DNA from: Roseburia sp.
GTDB lineage: Bacteria > Bacillota > Clostridia > Oscillospirales > Ruminococcaceae
Length of the DNA: 44,291 bases
Direction: 5' to 3'
Assembly: GCA_023666265.1 (NCBI GenBank)
Contig: JAMPCH010000020.1
Span: 1 to 44,291, forward strand
Below, in pieces: positions 33,472 to 41,610 of this stretch. Below the pieces are notes generated by a model. It was not told the origin of the DNA. It did not search any database and saw only the letters and a list, made by a program, of their open reading frames with translations. Made by a program: the position numbers and the translations under genes. Every line of letters starts with the position of its first letter. Within the stretch, counting starts at the first letter, position 1.

Positions 33472-33540
33472 AGCGCCGCTTTCGCGAGGGTCGCAAAGTA
33501 GTGATCCTTCCATAAAAAAGAAAAACAAAAAGGAGATCGT
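33472..33540 (+). repeat. pgsA-tsaD spacer with leader hairpin and CCTTCC(A)T-AAAAAA motif
   Basis: A hairpin with arms CTTTCGCGA and TCGCAAAG (33479-33498, one bulge) is followed by CCTTCCATAAAAAAG and an A-rich run, then AAAGGAG. It belongs to the same leader family as the spacers at 3426, 10399 and 40378. Confidence 0.5.
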
Positions 33541-33546
33541 TTGATC

Positions 33547-34545
33547 ATGAAAATTTTGGCAATCGAGAGCTCCTGTGACGAGACGGCGGCGGCGGTCGTC
33601 GAGGACGGGCGGCGGATCGTCTCGAACGTCGTCGCGACCCAGATCGAGGAACACCGCCTTTACGGCGGGGTCGTCCCCGAGATCGCGAGCCGCCGCCACT
33701 GTGAGAGTATCACGGCGGTCGTCGACGAGGCGCTCGCGCGGGCGGGGCTGTCGCTCGCCGAGACGGACGCGGTCGCCGTCACCTATGCCCCGGGGCTGAT
33801 CGGGGCGCTCCTCGTCGGGGTGAATTTCGCGAAGGGGCTATCGCTCGCCTCGGGGAAGCCCCTCGTCCCCGTCCACCATATCAAGGGGCATATCGCCGCG
33901 AATTATCTCGAATATCCCGAGCTCGAGCCGCCCTATCTCTGTCTCGTCGCCTCGGGCGGTCATTCCCATATCGTCCGCGTCGAGGGCTATACCCGCTTTA
34001 CGACGATCGGGCGGACGCTCGACGACGCCGCGGGCGAAGCCTTTGACAAGGCGGCGCGGGCGATGGGCTTCCCCTACCCCGGCGGGGTCGAGATCGACCG
34101 CGCGGCGAAGGACGGCGACCCGAGGAAATATCGCCTCCCCCGCCCAAAGACCGCGAACCCCTACGATTTCAGCTTCTCGGGGCTAAAGACGAACGTCATC
34201 AACCTCGTCCATAACGCCGCCCAGCGCGGCAAGGCGCTCGACCTACCGAGCCTCGCCGCTTCGTTCCAGTATACCGTCGCGGATATCCTCACCTCGCGCT
34301 TTATCGCGGCGGCGCAGGATCTCGGCGCGAAAACAGCCGCCCTCGCGGGCGGCGTCGCGGCGAACTCCGCACTGCGGGAGATGCTCGCCGAGCGCTGTGA
34401 AAAGCGCGGGATACGCCTATACGTCCCGCCGATCGCCCTTTGCGGCGATAACGCCGCCATGATCGGAAGTCAAGCCTATTACGAGTATCAAGCCGGGAAT
34501 GTCGCCGACGGCGGTCTGAACGCTATGGCAACTTGTCCTTTGTGA
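33547..34545 (+). CDS. tsaD: tRNA N6-threonylcarbamoyladenosine transferase TsaD
   Basis: This 332-residue ASKHA-fold protein starts MKILAIESSCDETAAAVVED. The iron/zinc-binding His pair is in HHIKGHIAANY, and the substrate loop is CLVASGGHSHIV. It transfers threonylcarbamoyl to A37 of ANN-reading tRNAs. A TTG at 33541 also fits the AAGGAG site (5 nt), while the ATG 33547 (11 nt) gives the usual family N-terminus; I use the ATG. It ends at an intergenic element. Confidence 0.95.
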   Translation: MKILAIESSCDETAAAVVEDGRRIVSNVVATQIEEHRLYGGVVPEIASRRHCESITAVVDEALARAGLSLAETDAVAVTYAPGLIGALLVGVNFAKGLSLASGKPLVPVHHIKGHIAANYLEYPELEPPYLCLVASGGHSHIVRVEGYTRFTTIGRTLDDAAGEAFDKAARAMGFPYPGGVEIDRAAKDGDPRKYRLPRPKTANPYDFSFSGLKTNVINLVHNAAQRGKALDLPSLAASFQYTVADILTSRFIAAAQDLGAKTAALAGGVAANSALREMLAERCEKRGIRLYVPPIALCGDNAAMIGSQAYYEYQAGNVADGGLNAMATCPL

Positions 34546-35021
34546 GAGAGAACGCGAGAGAATTTAAGAGATTTTTTGAGAGAAATTTAAGAAAATTTTG
34601 AGAAAAAATATATGTAGCGGGGGGGCTCTGCCCCCGCAAGCAGGATGCTTGCAGGTGAACGCCCCAAGCGCCGCACGGACGCGGCGCAAACAAAGCGTTC
34701 ACCGAGACCCGTCCGCAACCCTTTGAAAAGGGTTGACCTAAACTTCTATATTGCTTTAAAATGTTTTATTGAAACATAACACTTTGTGCAATTAGACAAT
34801 TTTTGAGATAAGAAAAAAGTCTGTACAATTCGTCGATTTATCAAATAATTGTCGAATTGTACAGACTTTATGTTTTTGAAAGGCGTAAAAAGCGATATTA
34901 AAAGTTTAGGTCAAGCCTTTTCAAAGGCTTGCGGGAGTCCGAGGGCAGAGCCCTCGGTAATTATTATTTTCTTCTCAATAGTCTCTCTGTAAATTCTCTT
35001 TTAAAATCTCTTGTGTCTCTC
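34546..35021. repeat. Intergenic palindromic element, copy B, tsaD-malQ
   Basis: Phased GAGA arrays are followed by GGGGGGCTCTGCCCCC, then the 86-nt unit shared with 25211-25297 (34631-34716), then CAACCCTTTGAAAAGGGTTG (34716-34735) with ACCTAAACTT. After the core come AAAGTTTAGGT, CAAGCCTTTTCAAAGGCTTG (34912-34931), CCGAGGGC/GCCCTCGG and a TCTC array. Left and right inner hairpins differ as CCC/GGG against GCC/GGC, again compensatory. Confidence 0.85.
34816..34869. terminator. Strong hairpin in the core of element B
   Basis: AAAGTCTGTACAATTCG (34816-34832) pairs perfectly with CGAATTGTACAGACTTT (34853-34869), loop 20 nt. It lies between convergent tsaD and malQ and could stop both; other cores lack it. 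Confidence 0.5.
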
Positions 35022-36503
35022 TCACCGATAATAGGTCTCCGACAGGTCTTTCAGATAATCGGCGGCTTGGTCGGTGATCTGACCGGGCTTTGCGCGCCAG
35101 CCCCAATTCCCGCCGAGGGTCGAGGGGACATTCATACGGGCGCGGTCGTCGAGCCCGAGAATATCTTGGAGCGGGACGATGGCGAGCGCGGCGGCGCTCG
35201 CGTAGAGGGCGCGGATAAAGGTCTTATGCGTTTTCTCGAAAAGGCGGGGCTTTAGGTAACGCTTCGCCATCGCGCGCGCCCTCGGGTCGGCGGCTTTAAA
35301 CCAGCCGAGGACGGTCGAATTATCGTGCGTCCCGGTATAGACGACGGCGTTCTCGGGATAGCGGTGAGGGAGGTGATCGTTCTCGGAAAATTCGGGGTTA
35401 AAGCCGAACTGGAGAACGCGCATACCCGGGAAGCCCGAGGCTTTTAAAAGCTCCTTCACGCTGTCGAAGATGTCGCCGAGATCCTCGGCGATGATCGCGA
35501 CGTCGGGGTATTTCTCCTTGAGGACGCTCCATAAGTCCATTCCCGGACCGTTGCGCCATTCGCCGTTCACGGCGGTCTTTTCGCCGTAGGGGACAGCCCA
35601 ATAGGTGTCAAAGGCGCGGAAATGGTCGATCCTTACCACGTCATAGAGCGAGGAGGCTTTTTCGAGCCGCCTTCCCCACCACGCGTAGCCGTCCTTTTTC
35701 ATCTCGTCCCAGTCATAGAGCGGATTTCCCCAAAGCTGACCCGTCGCGGAGAAGTAGTCCGGCGGGACGCCCGCGACCGCCTTCGGGAAGAGGTCTTCGT
35801 CCGTTTGAAACAGGCGCGGCTCCGCCCATACGTCCGCGCTGTCGGGCGAGACATAGATCGGTATGTCGCCGATGATCTTGATCCCGTCGCGGTTCGCCGC
35901 GCTTTTGAGCTTTTCCCACTGACCGTAAAAAATGAATTGAAGGAATTTTTGGTGATCGATCTCTTGTTTTAGCCGCTCCCGCGCCGCCGCGAGCGCCGAC
36001 GGCTCGCGCTTACGGAGCGGGTCGCTCCACTCCGTCCACGAGACTAGCCCGTTCTCCTCCTTGATCGCCATAAAGAGGGCGTAGTCGTCGAGCCAAAACG
36101 CCTCGCGCTCGATGAATTTCTCATAAGCCCCGTCGGTCTCGTCGGGACGAAATTTCTCAAACGCCGCGCGGAGCAGGAGCTTTTTCGCCTTCGCGACCTT
36201 CTCATAGTCGACGACCGTCGGGTCGCCGCCAAAGTCCGCCGCGCTCAGCGCTTCGCGGGGGATCAGACCTTTTTCCGCGAGCGCGTCAAGGTCGATCAAG
36301 AGCGGATTTCCCGCGAAGGTCGAGAAGGACTGGTACGGCGAGTCGCCATAGCCCGTCGGTCCGATCGGGAGGACTTGCCAGTATTTTTGACCGGCGCGTT
36401 TCAGCCAGCCGAGAAAGCGCTCCGCCTCCGCCCCAAGCGAACCGATCCCGTAGGGCGACGGGAGACTTGTAATATGCATTAAAACCCCGCACGAGCGTTC
36501 CAT
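35022..36503 (-). CDS. malQ: 4-alpha-glucanotransferase MalQ
   Basis: This 493-residue GH77 enzyme moves alpha-1,4-glucan segments during glycogen or maltodextrin use. Motifs include SCGVLMHITSLPSPYGIGSL near the N-terminus, YWQVLPIGPTGYGDSPYQS, RIDHFRAFDTYWAVP (nucleophile-region Asp) and IIAEDLG with the acid Glu. ATG 36503 is chosen because AAGGAGG lies 7 nt upstream; the frame upstream extends only into an intergenic element. No other glycogen genes are adjacent. Confidence 0.94.
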   Translation of the reverse strand: MERSCGVLMHITSLPSPYGIGSLGAEAERFLGWLKRAGQKYWQVLPIGPTGYGDSPYQSFSTFAGNPLLIDLDALAEKGLIPREALSAADFGGDPTVVDYEKVAKAKKLLLRAAFEKFRPDETDGAYEKFIEREAFWLDDYALFMAIKEENGLVSWTEWSDPLRKREPSALAAARERLKQEIDHQKFLQFIFYGQWEKLKSAANRDGIKIIGDIPIYVSPDSADVWAEPRLFQTDEDLFPKAVAGVPPDYFSATGQLWGNPLYDWDEMKKDGYAWWGRRLEKASSLYDVVRIDHFRAFDTYWAVPYGEKTAVNGEWRNGPGMDLWSVLKEKYPDVAIIAEDLGDIFDSVKELLKASGFPGMRVLQFGFNPEFSENDHLPHRYPENAVVYTGTHDNSTVLGWFKAADPRARAMAKRYLKPRLFEKTHKTFIRALYASAAALAIVPLQDILGLDDRARMNVPSTLGGNWGWRAKPGQITDQAADYLKDLSETYYR

Positions 36504-36898
36504 CGGTATTTCCTCCTTGTGTTTTTTGTTGAGAGATTTTTTGTGATTTTTTGAGAGAATTTTAAGAGAAAAAATATATTTAGCGGGGGACTCCGTCCCC
36601 CGAACCCCCTGCAACCCTTTGAAAAGGGTTGACCTAAACTTTAATAATCTTATTACAAGTTATTTAAAAATACATACATTCTTCTATTCGACAATTACAG
36701 TACTTGTATAGGATAACAAACTTACAACGTAGCGGATACTGTTATAAAGCAATATTGATTTTTGCTTCTTTTTGGCACAAAAAGAAGTGGGGTTCGGGGC
36801 AAAGCCCCGGCTAAAAAATATTGTTTTTCATTTCTCTTTTTCTCTTAAAATTTCTCTCTCGGCTCTCTTTAAATTCTCTTATAATTCTCTTCCCGTTC
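36504..36898. repeat. Intergenic palindromic element, copy C (right half altered), malQ-acetylesterase
   Basis: The left half is standard: phased TTGAGAGA words, GGGGGACTCCGTCCCCC, and CAACCCTTTGAAAAGGGTTG (36612-36631) with ACCTAAACTT. The right half lacks the AAGTTTAGGT module and instead has CTTCTTTTT, loop GGCAC, AAAAAGAAG (36765-36787) and GGGGTTCGGGGCAAAGCCCC (36789-36808), then a phased TTCTCT array. Confidence 0.75.
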
Positions 36899-38422
36899 TT
36901 ACTGATCGGCGGTTTTATCGGTACGGAAGGGGGCGAGGGGGAGACCGTTTTTCCCGTAGAGGGTGACCTCGGCGTAATTCGTCCACAGGTAGCGCACATG
37001 TAGGGGTTCGGGGACTTCGTCGGAGCGGACGAAGATCTTCTCCCCGCGAAGCTCAAACGCGGCGGGGCGATAAACGCCGTCCGCGCCCGCGATCTCAAAG
37101 CCGCCCGGTTCGCCCCGAAGCTCGAAGCCGCTCTCGGCGTGAACGAAGGAGATCTCGATCCCGCGCTCCTTCACAAAATGAGAATGATAGAGCGGCGCGA
37201 ACGCGGTCGCCTCGACCGAGGGATCGCCGTAGGCGGTCGCCATCGCCTGGAGATAAAGGCGATGTGCGACCGGCTCTTTATCCTTAGGGTGTATCTCATT
37301 AAACTCGCCGCAGTCGAGGATGACCGCGAGCCCGGTATTTTTGATCGTATGATAGGCTTTTTCCTGTGCCTCGCGGATCAGACACCAATGCTTATAGTCC
37401 GGGTCCGCCTTATAGCGGTGCATGGGGAGCTGGACGATCAGGAAAGGCAGCTCGTCGTCGCCCCAGTCGTCGCGCCAGAGCGTGATCAGCCCGCGGAGCA
37501 TCTTATAATAGTACCTCGGGCGGTTATCGTCGCTCTCGCCCTGATAATAGAGAAACCCGCGAAGGGTATAGGGACAAACGCGGCTCAACATACTCTCATA
37601 GAGCGCGGTCGCGTGGAAGGGGTTACGCGGACAGAGCGGACCGGGGTACTTATTTACGCCGCAGGCGGCTTGAACCTCGTCCCAGCTCGCGTCGGGGTGA
37701 TCTTTATAAAAAACGACGCTTTTTTCGTACCATTCGTGGTCGTATTTGAGGTATTCGTCGTATTCGCGGCTCAGCTCCTCGTCGGTCTTACCGGCGCAAG
37801 CCTTGTCGTATTCGTCGAGGTCAAAGCGCATATCCGTATCCGCTAAAAGGCTCTCGCGGCTCATCCAATGGCTCGCCTTTGTCCCGCCCCAGTTACAGCC
37901 GATCACACCGACGATACAGCCGAGCCGATCGGCGAGCTCCTTCGCGAAAAAGTAGCCGACCGCCGACCAAGCCTTCGCCGACTCGCCGTCAAACCGCGAC
38001 CAGCCCGAGTTTTCCTCGTAGCGAAGGAAGTCGTCCTCCGCGAGAACGTGCTTTTGGGTGTAGTAAAAGCGGACGTTCGGCGTTACGTCGTTTTTGAGCC
38101 GCTCCGCGCCCGTTTTACAGGTCTGTAGCTCCAGCTCCATATTCGACTGTCCGCCCGCAAGCCAGACCTCGCCGACCGCTACGTCCGTAAAGCTTCTTAC
38201 GCTTTCGCCGTACCGAACCGTCAGCGTGTACCCCTCGCCCGCCTCGTGCGGCGGGAGGAGCGCCTGCCACTTCCCGTCGCGGACGGTCGCCTCCGCGACC
38301 GCGCCTTCAAACTCGACGGTGACCTTCGCCCCGTCCTCGCCCGTTCCAAAGACCGCGACGTTCTTCCCGCGCTGTAATACCATCCTGTCGCTGAATACAG
38401 CCGCAATTTTAAACTTTGCCAT
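36899..38422 (-). CDS. Sialate O-acetylesterase-family (SASA) esterase
   Basis: This 507-residue SGNH/SASA-type esterase has the nucleophile motif AGGQSNM with Ser93, a following block GCNWGGTKASHWMS, and a C-terminal catalytic His/Asp region FNEIHPKDKEPVAHRL. An Ig-like N-terminal strand region comes first (about 1-80). Relatives remove acetyl groups from sialic acids or plant xylan side chains. No signal peptide is present, so it acts in the cytoplasm. A helper role in glycan use with the GH127 and MalQ enzymes is inference. The ATG follows AAAGGACAAAGG. Confidence 0.88.
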   Translation of the reverse strand: MAKFKIAAVFSDRMVLQRGKNVAVFGTGEDGAKVTVEFEGAVAEATVRDGKWQALLPPHEAGEGYTLTVRYGESVRSFTDVAVGEVWLAGGQSNMELELQTCKTGAERLKNDVTPNVRFYYTQKHVLAEDDFLRYEENSGWSRFDGESAKAWSAVGYFFAKELADRLGCIVGVIGCNWGGTKASHWMSRESLLADTDMRFDLDEYDKACAGKTDEELSREYDEYLKYDHEWYEKSVVFYKDHPDASWDEVQAACGVNKYPGPLCPRNPFHATALYESMLSRVCPYTLRGFLYYQGESDDNRPRYYYKMLRGLITLWRDDWGDDELPFLIVQLPMHRYKADPDYKHWCLIREAQEKAYHTIKNTGLAVILDCGEFNEIHPKDKEPVAHRLYLQAMATAYGDPSVEATAFAPLYHSHFVKERGIEISFVHAESGFELRGEPGGFEIAGADGVYRPAAFELRGEKIFVRSDEVPEPLHVRYLWTNYAEVTLYGKNGLPLAPFRTDKTADQ

Positions 38423-38927
38423 ACCTTTGTCCTTTCTGTTTTTTGTTTTTTTGGAGAATTTATTTGAGATTTTACTTGAGACTTTATTTGAGATTTTATT
38501 GAGACTTTGTTTGAGACTTTTTGAGAGAATAAAAGAAAAATAATACGAGCGGGGGACTCCGTCCCCCGAACCCCCTGCAACCCTTTGAAAAGGGTTGACC
38601 TAAACTTCTGTAATCTTTAGACAAATTTTGGATTAAAGGTCAAATCTCCGAAATTCGACAATTTTTCATAAATTCCGAATAAAACCTCAACCTTGCAAAA
38701 ACTCAAACAATAGTACTATCTTGTGCCAAAAATCATAATGAGTTAAAGTCTTAAAGTCGTGCTATTTTAAATATATCAATAATTGCCGAATATGACAAAA
38801 TTTGCAATTTGGGGGTTGTGAAAAAGCGATTATAAAAGTTTAGGTCAAGCCTTTTCAAAGGCTTGCGGGGCATGGGGCGGAGCCCCACTTATAAATGCTT
38901 TTTTCTTATAATTCTCTTATAATTCTC
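38423..38927. repeat. Intergenic palindromic element, copy D, acetylesterase-decarboxylase
   Basis: TTTGAGA words at 11-12 nt spacing (38445-38530) and GGGGGACTCCGTCCCCC precede CAACCCTTTGAAAAGGGTTG (38578-38597) and ACCTAAACTT. A roughly 230-nt AT-rich core ends in AAAAGTTTAGGT, CAAGCCTTTTCAAAGGCTTG (38846-38865), GGGGCGGAGCCCC and TTATAATTCTC repeated in exact 11-nt register to the gene end. No coding frame was found in the core. Confidence 0.85.
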
Positions 38928-40241
38928 TTATAAATCTCTCAAAAAATCTCTCACGTCCCCCCTCACACATTCGATCAAGTGTACGCCGTAGCGGGTCAGC
39001 TCGGTGATCTCGTCGGCGGCGAGGCGTTCGCCGGGGAGGACGAGCGGGACGCAGGGGGGACAGGGCGAGACGACCGAGGCGCAGACGCGCCCCGCCGAAG
39101 CCTCGACCGCGACCGTCTCCTTCGGCGCGAAGAGCGCGGAGCGGGGGGAAAGAACGACCTCCGGGCGGAGAAGCTTATGCGGCGGGAGGTCGAGGGGCGG
39201 TCTTTTCGGAATATCCGAAAGGATCGCCGCGAGGCGGGGAAAGTCCGCGAGCGGCTGGCTCGCCGAAAAGAGGAGGATCGTATAGCGTTCGTCGCTCATC
39301 TCGACCTCCGCGCCGCGAAGGCGAAGCTCGGCGGCGAAGGAATCCCCCGTATAGCCGTACTCCGCCGCGTCGACCGTGACCCGGAGGGGGTCGCTCCTTC
39401 GGAGAAGGTAGCCGCGCTCGGCGAGCGTCCTTTTGAGCGCGGCGACCGCGTCCATGACGCGCCTCGCTGCCGCGCCCCCCTCGGACAGGAAGCGATTACA
39501 GCGGTCGAGGCTGTCCATAATGAGATAAGAGGGACTGGTCGAGCCGAAGAGCGCCATACCCCGCTTCGCCGCGTCCCGATAAACGGGGTCTCTGAGATGA
39601 AGATACGCCGCGCCCGTCAGGGCGGGGAGGGTCTTATGGGCGCTGTCGGCGACCATATCCGCGCCGAGCGCGATCGGGTGATCGCCGGTAAAAAGGCGAT
39701 ACGCGCCGTGAGCGTTATCGGCGAGGAGGGGGACGCCCGCGCGGCGACAGACCGCCGCGATCGCGGGAATATCCGAGAGACCGCCGTAATAGTCGACCGC
39801 GTTGATAAAGACCGCCGCCGTGTCGCCGTCGATCGTCGCCGCGACCGTCTCGGGCGCGACCGCCGCGCTTAAATATTCCTCGGGACAGATCGTCTTGAGG
39901 CGAAAGCCGAGGAGCGCGGCGGCGCGGACGAGCGAGGCGTGAGAATAGCGCCCGGCGACGATCGTCCGTTTCGCCGTCCCCGCGCGGACGACGGCGAGCA
40001 TCCCTTGGATACAGAGCGTACTCCCGCCGCAGGAATAGAGCGTATCGCCCGCGCCGAAGAGCGCGGCGGCGTTTCGCTCGCTCTCGCGAATGATCCCGGC
40101 GCTCTCATAGAGGCTGTCCGCGCCGTAGATCTCGGTGATGTCATAGGGCTGTTCCGCGCCTTTATCGCCCGGCATATGACAGCGAACGGCGTTCGCCGCC
40201 GCGTAATCGCGTAAAAAATCATGGATCGGGGTGGTGATCAA
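38928..40241 (-). CDS. Orn/Lys/Arg decarboxylase-family PLP enzyme
   Basis: This 437-residue fold-type I PLP enzyme of the short decarboxylase group begins ITTPIHDFLRDYAAAN. It has CHMPGDKG and the PLP-binding Lys in ADSAHKTLPALTGAAYLHL (K202). ALFGSTSPSYLIMDSLDRCN is typical of the family. It would form polyamine precursors by decarboxylating ornithine, lysine or arginine; the substrate is not decidable by eye. The start is probably the TTG at 40241, because the ribosome site GGCGGGAG lies just before it; a TTG at 40259 would place the ribosome site inside the coding region. Confidence 0.85.
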   Translation of the reverse strand: MITTPIHDFLRDYAAANAVRCHMPGDKGAEQPYDITEIYGADSLYESAGIIRESERNAAALFGAGDTLYSCGGSTLCIQGMLAVVRAGTAKRTIVAGRYSHASLVRAAALLGFRLKTICPEEYLSAAVAPETVAATIDGDTAAVFINAVDYYGGLSDIPAIAAVCRRAGVPLLADNAHGAYRLFTGDHPIALGADMVADSAHKTLPALTGAAYLHLRDPVYRDAAKRGMALFGSTSPSYLIMDSLDRCNRFLSEGGAAARRVMDAVAALKRTLAERGYLLRRSDPLRVTVDAAEYGYTGDSFAAELRLRGAEVEMSDERYTILLFSASQPLADFPRLAAILSDIPKRPPLDLPPHKLLRPEVVLSPRSALFAPKETVAVEASAGRVCASVVSPCPPCVPLVLPGERLAADEITELTRYGVHLIECVRGDVRDFLRDL

Positions 40242-40342
40242 GCTTCTCCCGCCTTTCAAGGCTTATTTTACCACATTTCTCCCGATTTTGCAACCCAAAA
40301 AATGATTTTTTGAATAACGTTTTTTGCGGCTCGTTTTAAAGA

Positions 40343-40371
40343 TTGACGGAAACGGGAAAATATGTTATAAT
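40343..40371 (+). promoter_or_regulatory. Promoter of the F420-ligase-like gene
   Basis: TTGACG (40343-40348), 17-nt spacer, TATAAT (40366-40371). Confidence 0.85.
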
Positions 40372-40377
40372 GATTTA

Positions 40378-40433
40378 GGGAAGGCGTGCGGGTCGCCCGC
40401 TCTCCGCGCGATCGCGGGTATCCGCGCCTTCCC
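40378..40433 (+). ncRNA. Candidate three-way-junction leader RNA
   Basis: Starting at the expected transcript 5' end, P1 is GGGAAGGCG (40378-40386) with CGCCTTCCC (40425-40433). Inside are P2 GCGGG-TCG-CCCGC (40388-40400) and P3 CCGCG-CGAT-CGCGG (40404-40417). It resembles a compact riboswitch-like fold; no known class is recognised. The A-rich tract and ribosome site follow. Confidence 0.5.
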
Positions 40434-40499
40434 AAAAATAAAAACAAAAAAGAGAAACGAAACATCGACGGAAACCGCAAAAGGAAAGGATCAATACCC

Positions 40500-41213
40500 A
40501 TGCCAACAGAGATGCCATTCGTCCCGAACGAGGGGAAAAGCCTCACGATCGATACCGATTTCGGGACATTCGCCCGCTATCCGATCAAGACACACGTCAT
40601 CATGAAGGAGGACAAAATGACGGACGTCCTCGATCAGTACGTCGCGCCCTATCTCGAGAAGGGCGACACCGTCATTATCTCGGAGAAGATCATCGCGATC
40701 ACCCAAGGGCGGGCGTTTAAGCTCGAGGAGATCAAGGTCTCGCGCCTCGCGCGGTTTTTGAGCCGATTCGTCGTAAAGACGAACTATGGGATCGGGCTCG
40801 GTATGCCCGAGACGATGGAGCTTTGTATCCGCGAGGTCGGGCGACCGAAGGTGCTTTTCGCCGCCCTTTGCGCGGCGGTCGGGAAGCTTTTTGGGAAAAA
40901 GGGCGTGTTTTACAATATCTGCGGGATGAAGGCGCGGGCGATCGACGGACCTTGTGACTATACCCTCCCGCCGTATAATAATTACGCCAAAATGGCGCCC
41001 GATAAGCCCGACGAGGAGGCGGCGCGCCTCGCCGCGCACTGCGGCTGTGACGTGATCATCATCGACGCCAACGACATCGCCGCCACCGTCCTCGGGAAAA
41101 GCCGCCCCGACCTCCCCACCGCCTTCGGCGAACAGGTCTTTCGCGATAACCCCCACGATCAATGCTCTCAACAAACACCGATCTCGATCGTTAGGAAAAT
41201 AGAAGAGACGTGA
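40500..41213 (+). CDS. Coenzyme F420-0:L-glutamate ligase-like protein
   Basis: This 237-residue protein of the F420:gamma-glutamyl ligase fold has GDTVIISEKIIAITQGRAFK (core strand), a conserved GPCDYTLPPYNNYAKMAP loop and DVIIIDANDIAATVLGKS. In archaea and actinobacteria the fold adds glutamates to F420. Stand-alone members in Clostridia have no assigned substrate, and no other F420 gene is present here. The start ATG 40500 follows AAAGGAAAGGA, and an upstream frame start is excluded because the promoter and leader lie there. It is transcribed from 40343-40371. Confidence 0.82.
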   Translation: MPTEMPFVPNEGKSLTIDTDFGTFARYPIKTHVIMKEDKMTDVLDQYVAPYLEKGDTVIISEKIIAITQGRAFKLEEIKVSRLARFLSRFVVKTNYGIGLGMPETMELCIREVGRPKVLFAALCAAVGKLFGKKGVFYNICGMKARAIDGPCDYTLPPYNNYAKMAPDKPDEEAARLAAHCGCDVIIIDANDIAATVLGKSRPDLPTAFGEQVFRDNPHDQCSQQTPISIVRKIEET

Positions 41214-41457
41214 GAGAAAGAAATTGAATTAGCGGGGCGCTCTGTTGCAAGCGCTTTGTTTTGCGCCGCATCCGTGCGGCGCTTGGGGCGCTTGCTATGC
41301 GACATCCTGTCGCACCCCCGAACCCCACTTCCTTTTAGTGCCTTGCAATCCTGTGGATTGCTGAGAAGCGAAAATCTGTAATGCGTTACGTAAGATACAG
41401 AAGATTTGGTCGTTTTCCGCTACGTCACACATTTAGGCTTCACGGAGAGGTGATCGT
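41214..41457. repeat. Intergenic element E, left part, rearranged
   Basis: It begins with GAGAGAAA and TTAGCGGGG like other copies, then holds an inverted segment similar to the 25211-25297 unit (GCGCCGCATCCGTGCGGCGC at about 41259-41278, TTGGGGCG) and TGCGACATCCTGTCGCA. The standard inner hairpin is missing on this side. Confidence 0.65.
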
Positions 41458-41610
41458 ATGTTAAAAGAACTGATAAAACGGGTCGTACTCGCTTGGGACT
41501 CGGATTTTACAAAGGTCACGGCGGAGGAACGCCGGAGAATGGAGCGGGCGGAGGATGAGTTAAAAAACGGCGAGACTTACTCACACGACGAGGTGTGGGG
41601 AGAAATATAA
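41458..41610 (+). CDS. Hypothetical 50-residue protein inside element E
   Basis: The frame ATG 41458 to TAA 41608-41610 follows GGAGAGGTG, a good ribosome site. The protein has an amphipathic N-terminus (LKELIKRVVLAWDSDFTKV) and a charged helical end with EDELKNGETYSHDEV. The ELKNGE and HDEV words resemble the C-termini of small antitoxins of the RelB/Phd kind, but there is no DNA-binding half and no toxin beside it. It may be a remnant or an orphan antitoxin fragment. Confidence 0.55.
   Translation: MLKELIKRVVLAWDSDFTKVTAEERRRMERAEDELKNGETYSHDEVWGEI

Noticed and set aside
32935-33699. Long minus-strand frame antisense to pgsA and tsaD
   Set aside because: Asp/Arg-rich shadow product spanning two real genes and their spacer.
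38979-39872. Long plus-strand frame (about 297 codons) antisense to the decarboxylase gene
   Set aside because: It is a shadow of a GC-rich gene: Arg-rich composition, no family motif, no ribosome site.
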